The position numbers and the translations under genes are program-made. A stretch of DNA of 47,218 bases from an uncultured Prochlorococcus sp. GTDB taxonomy: Bacteria > Cyanobacteriota > Cyanobacteriia > PCC-6307 > Cyanobiaceae. This document shows positions 25,072 through 35,169 of the stretch, piece after piece. How positions within the stretch are numbered: position 1 is the stretch's first letter; each line of letters starts with the position of its first letter. Below the pieces are notes generated by a model. That model was not told the origin of the DNA, searched no databases, and was given only the letters and a program-made list of their open reading frames with translations. The stretch spans positions 1 through 47,218 of the forward strand of contig CACILY010000005.1 in assembly GCA_902587615.1 (NCBI GenBank), written 5' to 3'.

Positions 25072-25805
25072 TGGACGATACTTTAATTAGGCCTTGGAAT
25101 AAAATTAAAATTGATGAGTGTTCAGAGCCTCTCTCTTCTATCCCTACCGACTTATACCGGTTAGAACCTCATCCATATCTAGCATTAGGTGCTCCTTATG
25201 GTGAACGTATTAGTCCATGGTTTTTAAGGAATGGTGTTATTAGACGCTTGATTCTTGCTCAAGAGTACCTGCAATTGGAAGATAGTGATCTAATTCTGGC
25301 AATATTTGATGCATGGCGACCTATAGCTGTCCAAGCTTTTATGGTTGATCATGAGATTAATCAACAATGTAAATTACGCGGAATTAATCGCTATGCTCCC
25401 AATGATCAAATTAGATTGCAGCATGCAATTGCAGATGTTGAGACGTTTTGGGCTAATCCTACTAATAACCCAAAATGTCCTCCCCCGCACAGTACTGGAG
25501 GTGCAGTTGATTTAACTCTTGCCGATCGCTTTGGTAATCCGTTGGATATGGGTGGTGAAATAGATGAAATAGGACCAGTGTCTAAACCTGAGTATTACTT
25601 CGAATGTCCTAGTAATGACGATCCATTATTTTCAGAAATTTTGAACTCCCGTCGTATGCTTTTGGCTAAAGTTATGAAACTAGCTGGTTTCGTTCAGCAT
25701 CCTCTTGAATGGTGGCATTTTAGTTTTGGGGACCAATTGTGGGCTTGGAAGACTACTTCTCTTGTAGCAATCTATGGCACATGGTTTGATGACAGAATTT
25801 CTTGA
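25071..25805 (+). CDS. D-Ala-D-Ala dipeptidase (VanX/DdpX family)
   Basis: Zinc dipeptidase predicted to cleave D-alanyl-D-alanine. Ligands and catalytic residues fit the M15D pattern: His140 and Asp147 in HSTGGAVDLTL, Glu213 and His216 in EWWHF, and the substrate-contacting Arg83 in DAWRP. The ATG at 25071 shares a base with the recG stop (TGATG) and is preferred over the TTG just upstream. In resistant bacteria VanX removes the vancomycin target; without other van genes it more likely recycles peptidoglycan fragments or lets the cell use D-Ala-D-Ala. It converges on sir, overlapping it by 34 bases. Confidence 0.88.
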   Translation: MDDTLIRPWNKIKIDECSEPLSSIPTDLYRLEPHPYLALGAPYGERISPWFLRNGVIRRLILAQEYLQLEDSDLILAIFDAWRPIAVQAFMVDHEINQQCKLRGINRYAPNDQIRLQHAIADVETFWANPTNNPKCPPPHSTGGAVDLTLADRFGNPLDMGGEIDEIGPVSKPEYYFECPSNDDPLFSEILNSRRMLLAKVMKLAGFVQHPLEWWHFSFGDQLWAWKTTSLVAIYGTWFDDRIS

Positions 25806-27550
25806 ACATTCTTGTCACCGAGGTTTTCAATATGATCGCCAAAACCGACATTTCCTCCAGCTTCTTTCCAGCTAATAAGTAAAGGTTTTAACGTTTTTTC
25901 TAAATTATCTAAGGACATACGTTGTAAGTAAGGTCTAGCTAGTCGTTGTAAATTACGGCTACCTCCTAACCAGAGTTGATATTGATTCTTACCACTCCCA
26001 ACTAATGCTAGCTCTGCCATATATGGTCTAGCACAACCATTAGGACAGCCAGTTATACGAATTAGAATAGGTCTTTTGATTTTAAGTTCTGTTAGTTGTG
26101 AGTTTATTCGATCAAGTATTGATGGAAGAAATCTTTCTGCTTCAGTCATGGCTAACCCACATAAGGGTAGTGCTGGACAAGCAAGTGCATGCCTAGTAAG
26201 TGGATCAATATTGTCTAAATTATCGATACCAATGTTTTTCAATGCTTTGCGAACACTGCTTCGCTGATGATTGCCAATGTTGCATAGTAAAAGGTCTTGG
26301 TTTGGTGTTAATCTAATATCTAATTGAAAAGATTCCACTATCTTTTTTAGTCCACTTTTTACGTTGCCTGATAATCTTCCTGAGATTAAGGGAATACCTA
26401 CAAACCAAAGCTTATTGCTCTGGCGATGCCAACCCAGGTAATCTTCTAACTTTGCCTTTGGCTCGGCTTTTAATGGTTTTATAGTTTTGAAAAAGTAATT
26501 ACTTTTAAGTTCCTGAAGGAACCAATCTATACCCATGTCCTGAAGCACATATTTCATGCGTGCAAGCCTTCTGGTTTTACGATTTCCATAGTCTCTTTGC
26601 AGGGCTAGAATTGATTGAACTAAATCTAAAATATCTGCACTTTCAACATAACCAAGAGGATCTGCTGTCCTCGCGAATGTTTCATCTAGATTATGAGTTC
26701 TTCCCATACCTCCACCAACATAGACATTACATCCTTCAAGCTCACCATTTGATTTAGTAAAGGCTACTAGACCTATGTCATGAGTAAGAAGATCAACTGA
26801 ATTATCTCCTGGAACCGTTACGGCACATTTAAACTTTCTTGGAAGATACGTTGTTCCATATAACGGCTCTTTTTTATTCCCACTAAATGTTCCACCTTTT
26901 AATTGCCGTTTTCTAACTTCTCGGACTGTTTCAGATGGTTTGATTCTGTAACTAAGGTCACCATTAACCCACATGTCTAAATAAGTCTTTTCAGCAGCGA
27001 CCGGACTCAGCACGTCTGCAATATTATTCGCCAGTTTTCTGACGGCAGGATAGGCACCTGTTTCATATGGGGCAGCAGGAGCCATTACGTTTCGATTTAT
27101 ATCACCACAAGCGGCGAGAGTAGAACCCATTGAGCGAATAATTGTACCAATTACTTCCCGAAGGTTTTCTTTTCTAATGCCATGCATTTGAAAAGCCTGT
27201 CGAGTTGTGGCTCTTAATGTCCCATTTCCTAGGTTATTGGAAAGATCATCTAGAGCGACAAATAAAGATGGTGAGATTCGGCCTGCTGGACTTCTTAATC
27301 TGAGCATCAGTTGCCAATCTTTTCCTTTTACTTCCCTATTGTCTTGTTGATAACTTCCGTGAAACTTAAGCAATTGAACAGCATCATTCGTGAAATGGTC
27401 TGTATCATTCGCAAGTTCTAGAACAAGTGGATTCTCTAAGTAATTGCTGTCTGCCTTAAATTGCTCAAATTTAACCCTCTCTGCTCCATTCGCAATGCAG
27501 GGAGCATTCCTTGGGTTATCTTCTTTTGTGAATCCTCCTTCTTCAGTCAC
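25772..27550 (-). CDS. sir: ferredoxin-dependent sulfite reductase
   Basis: Six-electron reduction of sulfite to sulfide for cysteine synthesis, using siroheme and a [4Fe-4S] cluster. Cluster ligands are Cys458 and Cys464 (ACPALPLCGLA) and Cys502 and Cys506 (TGCPNGCARP). The 592-residue length, the two repeated ferrite-reductase-like half domains, and the RLRSPAGRISPSLF and RATTRQAFQMHGI strands suit sulfite rather than nitrite reductase (nitrite reductases are shorter). GTG start. Divergent from glyS over 116 bases. The 3' end overlaps the VanX-like gene by 34 bases on the other strand. Confidence 0.93.
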   Translation of the reverse strand: MTEEGGFTKEDNPRNAPCIANGAERVKFEQFKADSNYLENPLVLELANDTDHFTNDAVQLLKFHGSYQQDNREVKGKDWQLMLRLRSPAGRISPSLFVALDDLSNNLGNGTLRATTRQAFQMHGIRKENLREVIGTIIRSMGSTLAACGDINRNVMAPAAPYETGAYPAVRKLANNIADVLSPVAAEKTYLDMWVNGDLSYRIKPSETVREVRKRQLKGGTFSGNKKEPLYGTTYLPRKFKCAVTVPGDNSVDLLTHDIGLVAFTKSNGELEGCNVYVGGGMGRTHNLDETFARTADPLGYVESADILDLVQSILALQRDYGNRKTRRLARMKYVLQDMGIDWFLQELKSNYFFKTIKPLKAEPKAKLEDYLGWHRQSNKLWFVGIPLISGRLSGNVKSGLKKIVESFQLDIRLTPNQDLLLCNIGNHQRSSVRKALKNIGIDNLDNIDPLTRHALACPALPLCGLAMTEAERFLPSILDRINSQLTELKIKRPILIRITGCPNGCARPYMAELALVGSGKNQYQLWLGGSRNLQRLARPYLQRMSLDNLEKTLKPLLISWKEAGGNVGFGDHIENLGDKNVQEILSSNHVP

Positions 27551-27666
27551 GGCATCATATTTTCACTAAAGTAACGTACATAATGAACACTACTAAGGTA
27601 CCTAAACAACATTACTTTTTAAGGTTATTGTTCAATAAAATGTGCACTTTGTAGTTCTAGGTTATT

Positions 27667-29835
27667 TTGGCCAATTTTCTTCTTGAAATAGGAACCGAGG
27701 AGCTACCAGCTGATTTCTGTAGGCAGGTTATCGCTCAATTAAGAGAGAAAGCCCTCGCTGATTTTCAGCAGTTTCGCTTATCCCATTCTAGTCTTTTATG
27801 CACTAGTACCCCTAGACGAATTGTTTTATTCGTAGAAGGGTTGGCTGATGTGGCGGAAGATATTATTGAAGAACGAAAAGGACCTCCTGCCTCACAGGCA
27901 TTTAAAAATGGGTCTCCCACAAAAGCTGCAAGTGGATTCGCTACAAGGTGTGGAATTCCAATCGAAGAATTAGAGATTCGTGAAACGTCTAAAGGCTCAT
28001 TCGTTTTCGGAAAAACCATTGAGAAGGGGAAGACTTCTAAGGATTTATTGGTAGAACTTATTCCTCAATGGCTTGATGGATTTCAAGGAAAGCGTTTTAT
28101 GCGATGGAGTAATGGAGAGAGTAGATTTTCACGTCCAGTCAGATGGATCGTTTCACTTTTGGATGACGAAGTAGTAGATGTAAATCTTTTAAATTGTGAT
28201 CCTGTTATTAAATCAAACAACATAACTCAAGGGCATCGTCTCTATTCAGATTCCTTGCGAATTAATTCAGCCAATCAATATTATTCAATCATGCGAGAAT
28301 CTGGAGTAGAGGTGGATCGAAATAATCGTAAATCAATTATAAAAAGATTGATAGATCAAGCGGCAAGTGACTTTAACTGCTTTCCAGATATTGCTGAATC
28401 ATTATTAGAAGAACTTACTGATTTAGTAGAATCACCCTCATTGATTTCAGGTGAATTTGATGACATATTTCTGAACTTACCTCCAGAAGTGCTTACTACA
28501 GTAATGAGAGTTCACCAACGTTATGTGCCTTTATATTTATCAGATGAATCAAGTAGAGATCCTCTTTCTTTAGATTCAAAAGATTCATTGCTTCCGTCCT
28601 TTTTATGTATAAGTAATGGACTCTCCAGTGCTAGTAAAAATATTAAGGTAGGAAATGAAAGAGTACTTAGGGCAAGGCTCTCTGATGCTAAGTTCTTTGT
28701 AAAATATGATCTTTCAATTCCTAGTAATCAGAGAAACAAGTTACTAGATAATGTTGTTTTTGCTGAAGGACTTGGGACTCTACTTGATAGAGTCAATAGG
28801 ATTGAATGGCTTGTAAGTTTACTCTTAAACAAAATTGATTCATATCAGTTTGATGTTACTAACACTAAAAGAGCAGCATCTTTATGTAAGCATGATTTAG
28901 TAAGTCAAATGGTTGGTGAGTTTCCAGAATTAGAAGGTATTATGGGCGGAAAGTATCTGCTTAAAGAAGGAGAGCCAAGAGAAGTAGCTTTGGCTGTTTT
29001 AGAACATTATCTACCAAGAGGTTCTAAAGATTCTCTTCCTAAATCTGATTCGGGTTCTATACTCGCAATTGCAGATAAGTTTGAACTCTTATTGAGTATT
29101 TTTTCAAAAGGTCAACGTCCTAGTGGTTCTTCTGACCCTTTTGCTTTAAGAAGAGCAGGGAATGGTATTTTGCAAATCTTATGGTCTAAATCATGGCGCT
29201 TTAATATGAATCAATTCCTTATTGAATCTATAAAATATTGGTCTAACTTATTTCCTGAATTTAATATCGAATCTTCAAAACTTTTCGACGATCTTTCGGA
29301 GTTTTTCCGGCAAAGAATAATTAGTCTTCTTGAAGAGAATGGTATTGATATCGATATCTCTCAGGCTATAGCGGGAGCAAGTATTCCAATCAAATCTCTA
29401 CTTTTGGATCCTTCTGAGATCCAATTGCGAGCAAACCTGCTCTCTCAAATGAGACTTGATGGTACTTTAAATTCTCTTAATTTAGTTGTCACTAGAGCGT
29501 CCAAGTTGGCTGAAAAAAGCTCTATAGGATCAGATATTCTGAGCTCGTCTAATGTAATTAACCCATCATTATTTCAAAAAAGTTCAGAATATCAATTATT
29601 AGATGTCATAAACTCTATAGACCCCATTGTTAACAGTACTTCTCCTAATAGATATCTAAAATTGGCTGAGATTCTAATTTCTGGAGAAGAAGCCTTAGCT
29701 GCTTTTTTTGATGGTGAAGATAGTGTTATGGTTATGGTCGATGATATCCATATTAAGACTAATAGATTAAATCTTCTCGCAATACTAAGAAATCAAGCTT
29801 GTATTCTTGCCGACTTTAGTCAAATTTTACTGTAA
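27667..29835 (+). CDS. glyS: glycyl-tRNA synthetase, beta subunit
   Basis: tRNA-binding subunit of the heterotetrameric bacterial glycyl-tRNA synthetase; the alpha subunit (glyQ) must lie elsewhere. The opening FLLEIGTEELPADF, the FQGKRFMRWSNGESRFSRPVRW block, VMRVHQRYVPLY and FALRRAGNGILQIL are all family signatures, and 722 residues is the expected length. An in-frame TAG ends at 27660, three codons before the TTG at 27667, and no ATG occurs near, so TTG is the start. Convergent with chlP 12 bases downstream. Confidence 0.96.
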   Translation: MANFLLEIGTEELPADFCRQVIAQLREKALADFQQFRLSHSSLLCTSTPRRIVLFVEGLADVAEDIIEERKGPPASQAFKNGSPTKAASGFATRCGIPIEELEIRETSKGSFVFGKTIEKGKTSKDLLVELIPQWLDGFQGKRFMRWSNGESRFSRPVRWIVSLLDDEVVDVNLLNCDPVIKSNNITQGHRLYSDSLRINSANQYYSIMRESGVEVDRNNRKSIIKRLIDQAASDFNCFPDIAESLLEELTDLVESPSLISGEFDDIFLNLPPEVLTTVMRVHQRYVPLYLSDESSRDPLSLDSKDSLLPSFLCISNGLSSASKNIKVGNERVLRARLSDAKFFVKYDLSIPSNQRNKLLDNVVFAEGLGTLLDRVNRIEWLVSLLLNKIDSYQFDVTNTKRAASLCKHDLVSQMVGEFPELEGIMGGKYLLKEGEPREVALAVLEHYLPRGSKDSLPKSDSGSILAIADKFELLLSIFSKGQRPSGSSDPFALRRAGNGILQILWSKSWRFNMNQFLIESIKYWSNLFPEFNIESSKLFDDLSEFFRQRIISLLEENGIDIDISQAIAGASIPIKSLLLDPSEIQLRANLLSQMRLDGTLNSLNLVVTRASKLAEKSSIGSDILSSSNVINPSLFQKSSEYQLLDVINSIDPIVNSTSPNRYLKLAEILISGEEALAAFFDGEDSVMVMVDDIHIKTNRLNLLAILRNQACILADFSQILL

Positions 29836-29847
29836 TTAAAGTATATT

Positions 29848-31206
29848 TTATAATACTTTCTCAGCTAACTTTTTATTCTTTTTAATATTAATACCTCCTT
29901 TTATTGATCTTTTAGAAAGCATTTCATTAACTTCTTTCTCTTCTCTAACTGCACTTGGAACAGGCTTATAGGTTTTAGGAGCTAGTGCGCCACCTCTTAG
30001 GACAGATCCAATTGTAAGGAAGGTAAGTTTAAGTTGTTGAAGAGGCTTCATAGCTACAACGGTTTTATAAAGATAACTATCAAAAGTCATTCTTTGAACG
30101 TCCATGTCATCACACATTTCAACGAAAGCTTCCCTGGCGGAGTCACTGGTATAAAAAATTCTTTGGAGAATATCTAAAACTTTATAAGTTGCACCATATT
30201 TTTTATCCCATTTTGCTAGATATTTTTTCAGATCTTTTTCAGTGGGAATAACTTTCCCTCCTTTACTCGCTTCTACTATTTCTTCTGCACACATTCTTCC
30301 GCTTTTAGCTGCAAAATATATACCTTCTCCAGAACTTTTGGTAACGTATCCTGCGGCATCTCCCACTAAGGCCATTCTCCCTACTACACGCCTTGGTCGA
30401 GGATGTTCTGGTATTGGGTGAGCTTCTATTTTAATAACCTCTCCATTTACAAGTCTTTTTTTAGCTCGTTCTCTTACACCTGCCTGGAGACTCTTTATTA
30501 AACTTCCATTATCTTTCATTGTTCCTGTTCCAGCAGCCACATGATCATATTTTGGAAATACCCAACCATAGAAATCTGGTGAAACGTCATTCCCTACGTA
30601 CATTTCGGCGCGATCTTCATAGTATTTCATCTCTTCAGGGGGTAGTTTTATTCTTTCTTGTATCGCTACGGCATAGTTGTAATCACCTGCGTCCATAGCC
30701 TTCGCTACACGACTAGTTGCTCCATCAGCTCCAATAATTAAATCAACCTCTAATGTTTTTGTAGTATCCGTTTCATTCCCAGAAGTATTTTCAGAATAGG
30801 TAAGTTTATAAGGACCTTGACGATTGTTTCCTGTATCAATATTGCTAACTAAGCCATTTACTAAAGTTGCTCCAAGATCTGCTGCACGATTTCTCATGAA
30901 AGCATCCATAACTTCTCTTCTGCACATGCCTATATATTCTTTTTCACTCTTTTCGTAAATTTTATCTAGTCGAATATCTACCTCCCTATTAGAGGGTGAG
31001 ATCATTCTCATATTCCGCACTTTTCTATCGATAATTGATTCTGGAAGATCAAATTCTTCAACCATGCAAAGTGGTATTGCTCCTCCACAAGGTTTTGCAT
31101 TATCAAGCTTTCTTTCGAATAACCATGTTTGAATTCCAGCTTTTGCAAGAATCTCAGCAGCACAGGAACCACTTGGTCCACCACCAATTACTGCGACACG
31201 CAACAT
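29848..31206 (-). CDS. chlP: geranylgeranyl reductase (chlorophyll phytol chain)
   Basis: NADPH-dependent flavoprotein that reduces the geranylgeranyl chain to phytyl for chlorophyll and tocopherol. The N-terminal FAD fold has GGGPSGSCAAEIL at 8-20, then CGGAIPLCMVEEF, the MCRREVMDAFMRNRAADLGA helix, the IGADGATSRVAK motif and the LVGDAAGYVTKSSGEGIYFA FAD-ribityl motif. 452 residues is the usual cyanobacterial size. ATG start; the upstream 114 bases are shared with the divergent VanY-like gene. Confidence 0.95.
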   Translation of the reverse strand: MLRVAVIGGGPSGSCAAEILAKAGIQTWLFERKLDNAKPCGGAIPLCMVEEFDLPESIIDRKVRNMRMISPSNREVDIRLDKIYEKSEKEYIGMCRREVMDAFMRNRAADLGATLVNGLVSNIDTGNNRQGPYKLTYSENTSGNETDTTKTLEVDLIIGADGATSRVAKAMDAGDYNYAVAIQERIKLPPEEMKYYEDRAEMYVGNDVSPDFYGWVFPKYDHVAAGTGTMKDNGSLIKSLQAGVRERAKKRLVNGEVIKIEAHPIPEHPRPRRVVGRMALVGDAAGYVTKSSGEGIYFAAKSGRMCAEEIVEASKGGKVIPTEKDLKKYLAKWDKKYGATYKVLDILQRIFYTSDSAREAFVEMCDDMDVQRMTFDSYLYKTVVAMKPLQQLKLTFLTIGSVLRGGALAPKTYKPVPSAVREEKEVNEMLSKRSIKGGINIKKNKKLAEKVL

Positions 31207-31320
31207 TTGTTTAAGGCCTTGACTAGGTATTCGTATCTAAAAACTTACATCCTCATAAGTATTATCGAAGCTAGTATTTACTAATGTCGTTACGATCGAA
31301 ACATCGATTGGTTTAAATAC

Positions 31321-32055
31321 TTGCCTCGAGCCAAAAAAACTCGAATCTCTGAAGGAGATGAAATACCTCTTGCTTACAGGCCTAATCCCATTAGGATTCG
31401 GTTTGGAACAAATAGATTTACAGCTTTTTTTTCTTTTGTTTTAATAATTTCAGTTGTACTTTTTTTCTCAAATATAAAATCTGAGATCTTTTTTAATGAA
31501 GGTTCTATACCTGCCGATGATGGTCGATTACTAGGACATTTCCCTTATAAAGAGGCTCAACAAGCAGATTTAATTAGTGTATATCCTGGCTTCAAAGTTC
31601 ATAGAGATGTAATAAAGGATCTTCAGGCTATGAGAAAGGCAGCATTCAGAGAAGGGATTGAATTGGTTCTCTTGAGTGGGTATAGATCTATACCTCTTCA
31701 AAAAGAGATTTTTTATGAAAACAAATCAATTAGGAATCAAATAGCTATTGAGAGGGCAAGGGTTTCAGCCCCTCCTGGATATTCTGAACATAGTACTGGC
31801 TTTGCAATTGATATTGGAGACAGAACGATGCGTAAGACAGATTTTGAAGTTGAGTTTGAAAATACTCCCGCATTTAATTGGCTAAAGAAAAATGCTGCCA
31901 GGTTCCACTTTGTTTTATCTTTCCCTGAAGGCAATTCACAAAATGTTAGCTATGAGCCCTGGCATTGGAGATACGAAGGCTCAGTTAATGCTTTAAGGGA
32001 GTTTGAACCGGCTAATAAAAGGCAAATAGAGTGGAAACAAAATCAAGATTATTAA
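31321..32055 (+). CDS. membrane-anchored D-Ala-D-Ala carboxypeptidase (VanY/M15B family)
   Basis: Predicted to trim the terminal D-alanine from peptidoglycan stem peptides. An uncleaved anchor helix at 33-50 puts the catalytic domain in the periplasm. Zinc-site residues are His157 and Asp164 in SEHSTGFAIDIGD and Glu212/His215 in EPWHWRY, with the SGYRS motif at 119-123. The frame begins at TTG 31321; the basic cytoplasmic N-terminus agrees with the positive-inside rule. Not adjacent to the VanX-like gene, but both act on D-Ala termini. It is divergent from chlP. A weak AT-only hairpin (32048-32068) overlaps its stop codon. Confidence 0.88.
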   Translation: MPRAKKTRISEGDEIPLAYRPNPIRIRFGTNRFTAFFSFVLIISVVLFFSNIKSEIFFNEGSIPADDGRLLGHFPYKEAQQADLISVYPGFKVHRDVIKDLQAMRKAAFREGIELVLLSGYRSIPLQKEIFYENKSIRNQIAIERARVSAPPGYSEHSTGFAIDIGDRTMRKTDFEVEFENTPAFNWLKKNAARFHFVLSFPEGNSQNVSYEPWHWRYEGSVNALREFEPANKRQIEWKQNQDY

Positions 32056-32068
32056 TAAAATTAATAAT
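32048..32068 (+). terminator. weak AT-only hairpin at the VanY-like stop codon
   Basis: ATTATTAAT and ATTAATAAT pair over nine bases around a three-base AAA loop, straddling the TAA stop. With no G-C pair it is weak, and no long U run follows, so termination here is only possible. Confidence 0.25.
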
Positions 32069-32201
32069 TTAGAAGAGTTATCCACATGCTCGAATAAGTG
32101 CTAAAACTTTTGTTTCTGACAAATCAAAGAATTAAGCTCGTATTGAGATATTCTTTCGGAATTACGCTTAATTGCGTCATACTCTTTAGAAATAATCAAC
32201 A

Positions 32202-34004
32202 ATGAGTTTGAAAACTCAATCGATCCGAAATATTGCAATTATTGCGCATGTTGATCATGGCAAAACTACTTTGGTAGATGCTCTTCTTTCTCAATCAGGG
32301 ATATTTCGTGATAACGAAGCTATACCCACTTGTGTGATGGATTCAAATGACTTGGAGAGAGAAAGAGGTATCACTATTTTGTCTAAAAACACTGCTGTCA
32401 ACTACAAAGATACTCGCATCAATATTGTTGATACTCCTGGACATGCAGATTTTGGTGGAGAAGTGGAGAGAGTTCTAGGCATGGTAGATGGCTGCTTATT
32501 GATTGTTGATGCAAATGAAGGTCCAATGCCTCAAACTCGTTTCGTTCTAAAAAAAGCGCTTGAACAAGGCTTAAGACCAATTGTCTTTGTTAATAAAATT
32601 GATCGTTCCCGTGTTCAACCAGAGACTGCTGTCGATAAAGTTCTTGATCTTTTTTTAGAGTTAGGAGCTGATGATGATCAATGTGATTTTCCTTACTTAT
32701 TTGGAAGCGGATTAGGTGGCTTTGCTAAATCAGATATGGCAAATGAAAGTGATAATATGAAGCCACTATTTGATGCGATCTTAAGACATGTTCCGCCGCC
32801 AGTAGGTGATAAAAATAAACCACTTCAACTACAAGTTACGACATTAGATTATTCAGACTTCTTGGGCAGGATTGTTATTGGAAGGGTTCATAATGGAATT
32901 ATCCGTAATGGTCAAAATGCTTCCTTAATTAAAGAAAATGGCAATGTGAAAAAAGGGAGAATCTCAAAGTTACTAGGTTTTGAGGGGTTACGACGAATAG
33001 AAATTCAAGAGGCATTTGCAGGGGATTTAGTTGCTGTAGCTGGCTTTAATGAGGTGAACATTGGAGAAACTATTGCTTGCCCAGATGAGCCAAAAGCACT
33101 GCCTCTTATTAAGGTAGATGAACCTACTTTGCAAATGACATTTGTCATAAATGATTCACCTTTTGCTGGTAAAGAAGGTAAATATGTAACTAGTCGTCAA
33201 TTAAGAGATAGGTTGTATAAAGAATTACTTACAAATGTTGCTTTAAGGGTAGAAGATACTGACTCTCCTGATCGTTTTGCAGTTAGTGGAAGAGGAGAGC
33301 TTCATTTGGGAATATTGATCGAAACGATGAGAAGAGAAGGTTATGAATTTCAAGTTTCTCAACCTCAAGTAATTTTCAGAACTATTGATGAAATAATTTG
33401 TGAACCTGTTGAAACTCTTGTTATAGATGCTCCCTCTCAATCTGTAGGACCTTGTATTGAAAAATTAGGAATTCGTAGAGGCGAAATGCAAAACATGGAA
33501 ACAGGAACTGATGGCAGGACTCAAATTGAATTTATTGTCCCTTCTAGAGGATTAATTGGATTTAGAGGCGAATTTATTAGAGCAACAAGAGGTGAAGGAA
33601 TTATGAGTCACTCTTTTTATGAATATAGAAAAATGATAGGTGAATTTGAAACCCGTCGAAATGGTGTATTAATTTCCTTTGAAGAAGGAGTATCTACTTT
33701 CTATTCTTTGAAAAATGCTGAAGATAGAGGCCAATTTTTTATAAAGCCAGGTGTAAAAGTTTATAAAGGAATGATTATTGGCGAGAATAATAGACCGCAA
33801 GACCTGGAAATAAATGTTTGTAAGGCAAAGCAATTAACAAACATGAGGTCAGCAGGAGCTGAAGAACTAGATACTCTTCAATCTCCTATAGAAATGACTC
33901 TAGAACGAGCTTTGGAATATATTGGTCCTGGGGAGATGCTTGAAGTTACTCCTGAATCTATAAGACTTAGGAAGTTATCAACTAAGAGATCTGCTAAGAA
34001 ATAA
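32202..34004 (+). CDS. typA: ribosome-associated GTPase TypA/BipA
   Basis: Translational GTPase that binds the 70S ribosome and helps 50S assembly, important in cold and other stress. The G domain opens with [15 protein letters not shown] (15-29), switch [14 protein letters not shown], and [12 protein letters not shown]-like domains follow, then the BipA-specific C-terminal region ([20 protein letters not shown]). 600 residues is standard. ATG start. Its 146-base leader can form two mutually exclusive small stems but has no recognised riboswitch. The DUF309 gene follows 5 bases after the stop. Confidence 0.97.
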   Translation: MSLKTQSIRNIAIIAHVDHGKTTLVDALLSQSGIFRDNEAIPTCVMDSNDLERERGITILSKNTAVNYKDTRINIVDTPGHADFGGEVERVLGMVDGCLLIVDANEGPMPQTRFVLKKALEQGLRPIVFVNKIDRSRVQPETAVDKVLDLFLELGADDDQCDFPYLFGSGLGGFAKSDMANESDNMKPLFDAILRHVPPPVGDKNKPLQLQVTTLDYSDFLGRIVIGRVHNGIIRNGQNASLIKENGNVKKGRISKLLGFEGLRRIEIQEAFAGDLVAVAGFNEVNIGETIACPDEPKALPLIKVDEPTLQMTFVINDSPFAGKEGKYVTSRQLRDRLYKELLTNVALRVEDTDSPDRFAVSGRGELHLGILIETMRREGYEFQVSQPQVIFRTIDEIICEPVETLVIDAPSQSVGPCIEKLGIRRGEMQNMETGTDGRTQIEFIVPSRGLIGFRGEFIRATRGEGIMSHSFYEYRKMIGEFETRRNGVLISFEEGVSTFYSLKNAEDRGQFFIKPGVKVYKGMIIGENNRPQDLEINVCKAKQLTNMRSAGAEELDTLQSPIEMTLERALEYIGPGEMLEVTPESIRLRKLSTKRSAKK

Positions 34005-34009
34005 GTCTT

Positions 34010-34384
34010 ATGAATCGAAGTAATATTGATTTAATTATTGCAGATTCCCGTTTTAATAAAGCCATGCATTATTTCAATTCTGCTGATTGGTATTCAGCTC
34101 ATGATTGTTTTGAAGAATTATGGCATGAATCGGTAGATCCCGAAAGGCAAACTCTTCAGGGCTTGTTACAAATTTCAGTAGCTCAATTACACTTGGAAAA
34201 AGGAAATAAAAATGGCGCCATGATCCTTTATGGAGAAGGTTTAGGTAGATTAAGAAAAATTGGATCACCAGATCTTGGATTAAATGTGAAAAGGTTATGC
34301 AAATCAGTTGAAGCTAGACTTAGTGTTTTGCAACATGATGGGAATCTTGATTTATCTGAATTACCTTTTCTAGAGAGAAAGTAA
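34010..34384 (+). CDS. DUF309 family protein
   Basis: 124-residue helical protein with the DUF309 core: FNSADWYSAHDCFEELWHE, the LQGLLQISVAQLHLEKGN helix, and a GLGRLRKIG region. The His-Asp-...-Glu-Glu-x-Trp-His constellation in the first helix looks like a possible metal or active site, but no function is established for the family. It starts 5 bases after typA, so the two share a transcript, and 56 bases precede lptB. Family assignment is confident; role unknown. Confidence 0.8.
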   Translation: MNRSNIDLIIADSRFNKAMHYFNSADWYSAHDCFEELWHESVDPERQTLQGLLQISVAQLHLEKGNKNGAMILYGEGLGRLRKIGSPDLGLNVKRLCKSVEARLSVLQHDGNLDLSELPFLERK

Positions 34385-34440
34385 GAAATTAATGCAAAAA
34401 GAATTCTTTTATCTCAAGTTCTATTAATATCCCTATTTCA

Positions 34441-35169
34441 ATGAATTTATCACTACAACAAGTATCAATTATATTAAATGGAATCTCGATTGTTAAAGAT
34501 ATCTCACTGTCAATTACTGCAGGTGAAGTTGTTGGCCTTTTAGGTCCTAATGGTGCCGGAAAAACTACAACTTTTAATTTATTAATTGGTTTACTTACTC
34601 CTGACTCTGGGAGGGTTTTGTTAAACGGAAATGATATAGCAAGGTTTTCTATGCCTCGAAGAGCAAGATTGGGTATTGGTTATTTACCTCAAGAGCCTAG
34701 TGTTTTTAGAAATCTTACAGTCCGGGAAAATCTTGATATAGCTTTGAACCAAAGTAAGTTATCAAAATATCAGAGTATGAAAAGGCGAGAATGCCTGATC
34801 GATGATTTCAATTTAGGAAAATTTGTAGATCGTTTTGGCTATCAACTTTCTGGAGGAGAGAGACGTCGCTGTGAAATTGCGAGAGCTTTAGCGGTGGGTT
34901 CGTATGGACCAAAATATTTACTTTTAGATGAACCATTCGCTGGAGTTGATCCTATGGCCGTAGCTGATTTGCAAAATCTAATTCAAAAGCTTAGGGATAG
35001 AGGGATGGGAGTCCTTCTTACAGATCATAATGTGAGAGAAACTCTTGCTATAACTGATCGATCGTACATACTTAGTGAAGGGAAGATTTTATCTTCGGGC
35101 CACTCTGATCAGGTTGCTAATGATCCTTTGGTAAGGAGTAATTATTTGGGTGAGGCATTTAAGCTTTGA
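34441..35169 (+). CDS. lptB: lipopolysaccharide export ABC ATPase
   Basis: Powers extraction of LPS from the inner membrane together with LptF/LptG. Walker A GPNGAGKT at 35-42, the signature QLSGGERRRCEIARAL, Walker B LLLDEPFAGVDP, and the H-loop LLTDHNVRE are all present. The YLPQEPSVFRNLTVREN segment is characteristic of the LptB subgroup. 242 residues is usual. ATG start. Its stop codon overlaps the TTG start of the permease gene by 3 bases, so subunits are produced together. Confidence 0.92.
   Translation: MNLSLQQVSIILNGISIVKDISLSITAGEVVGLLGPNGAGKTTTFNLLIGLLTPDSGRVLLNGNDIARFSMPRRARLGIGYLPQEPSVFRNLTVRENLDIALNQSKLSKYQSMKRRECLIDDFNLGKFVDRFGYQLSGGERRRCEIARALAVGSYGPKYLLLDEPFAGVDPMAVADLQNLIQKLRDRGMGVLLTDHNVRETLAITDRSYILSEGKILSSGHSDQVANDPLVRSNYLGEAFKL

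Noticed and set aside
25772-27550. Alternative reading of sir as nitrite reductase nirA
   Set aside because: Length and N-terminal sequence fit sulfite reductase better, and no nitrate/nitrite transport genes are nearby.
29838-29859. AAAGTAT/ATACTTT hairpin between glyS and chlP
   Set aside because: Seven-bp AT-rich stem with an 8-base loop that runs into the chlP coding end and lacks a U tract; too weak to call.
34397-34410. AAAAGAATTCTTTT palindrome before lptB
   Set aside because: No loop and common in AT-rich DNA; no evidence for a binding site.
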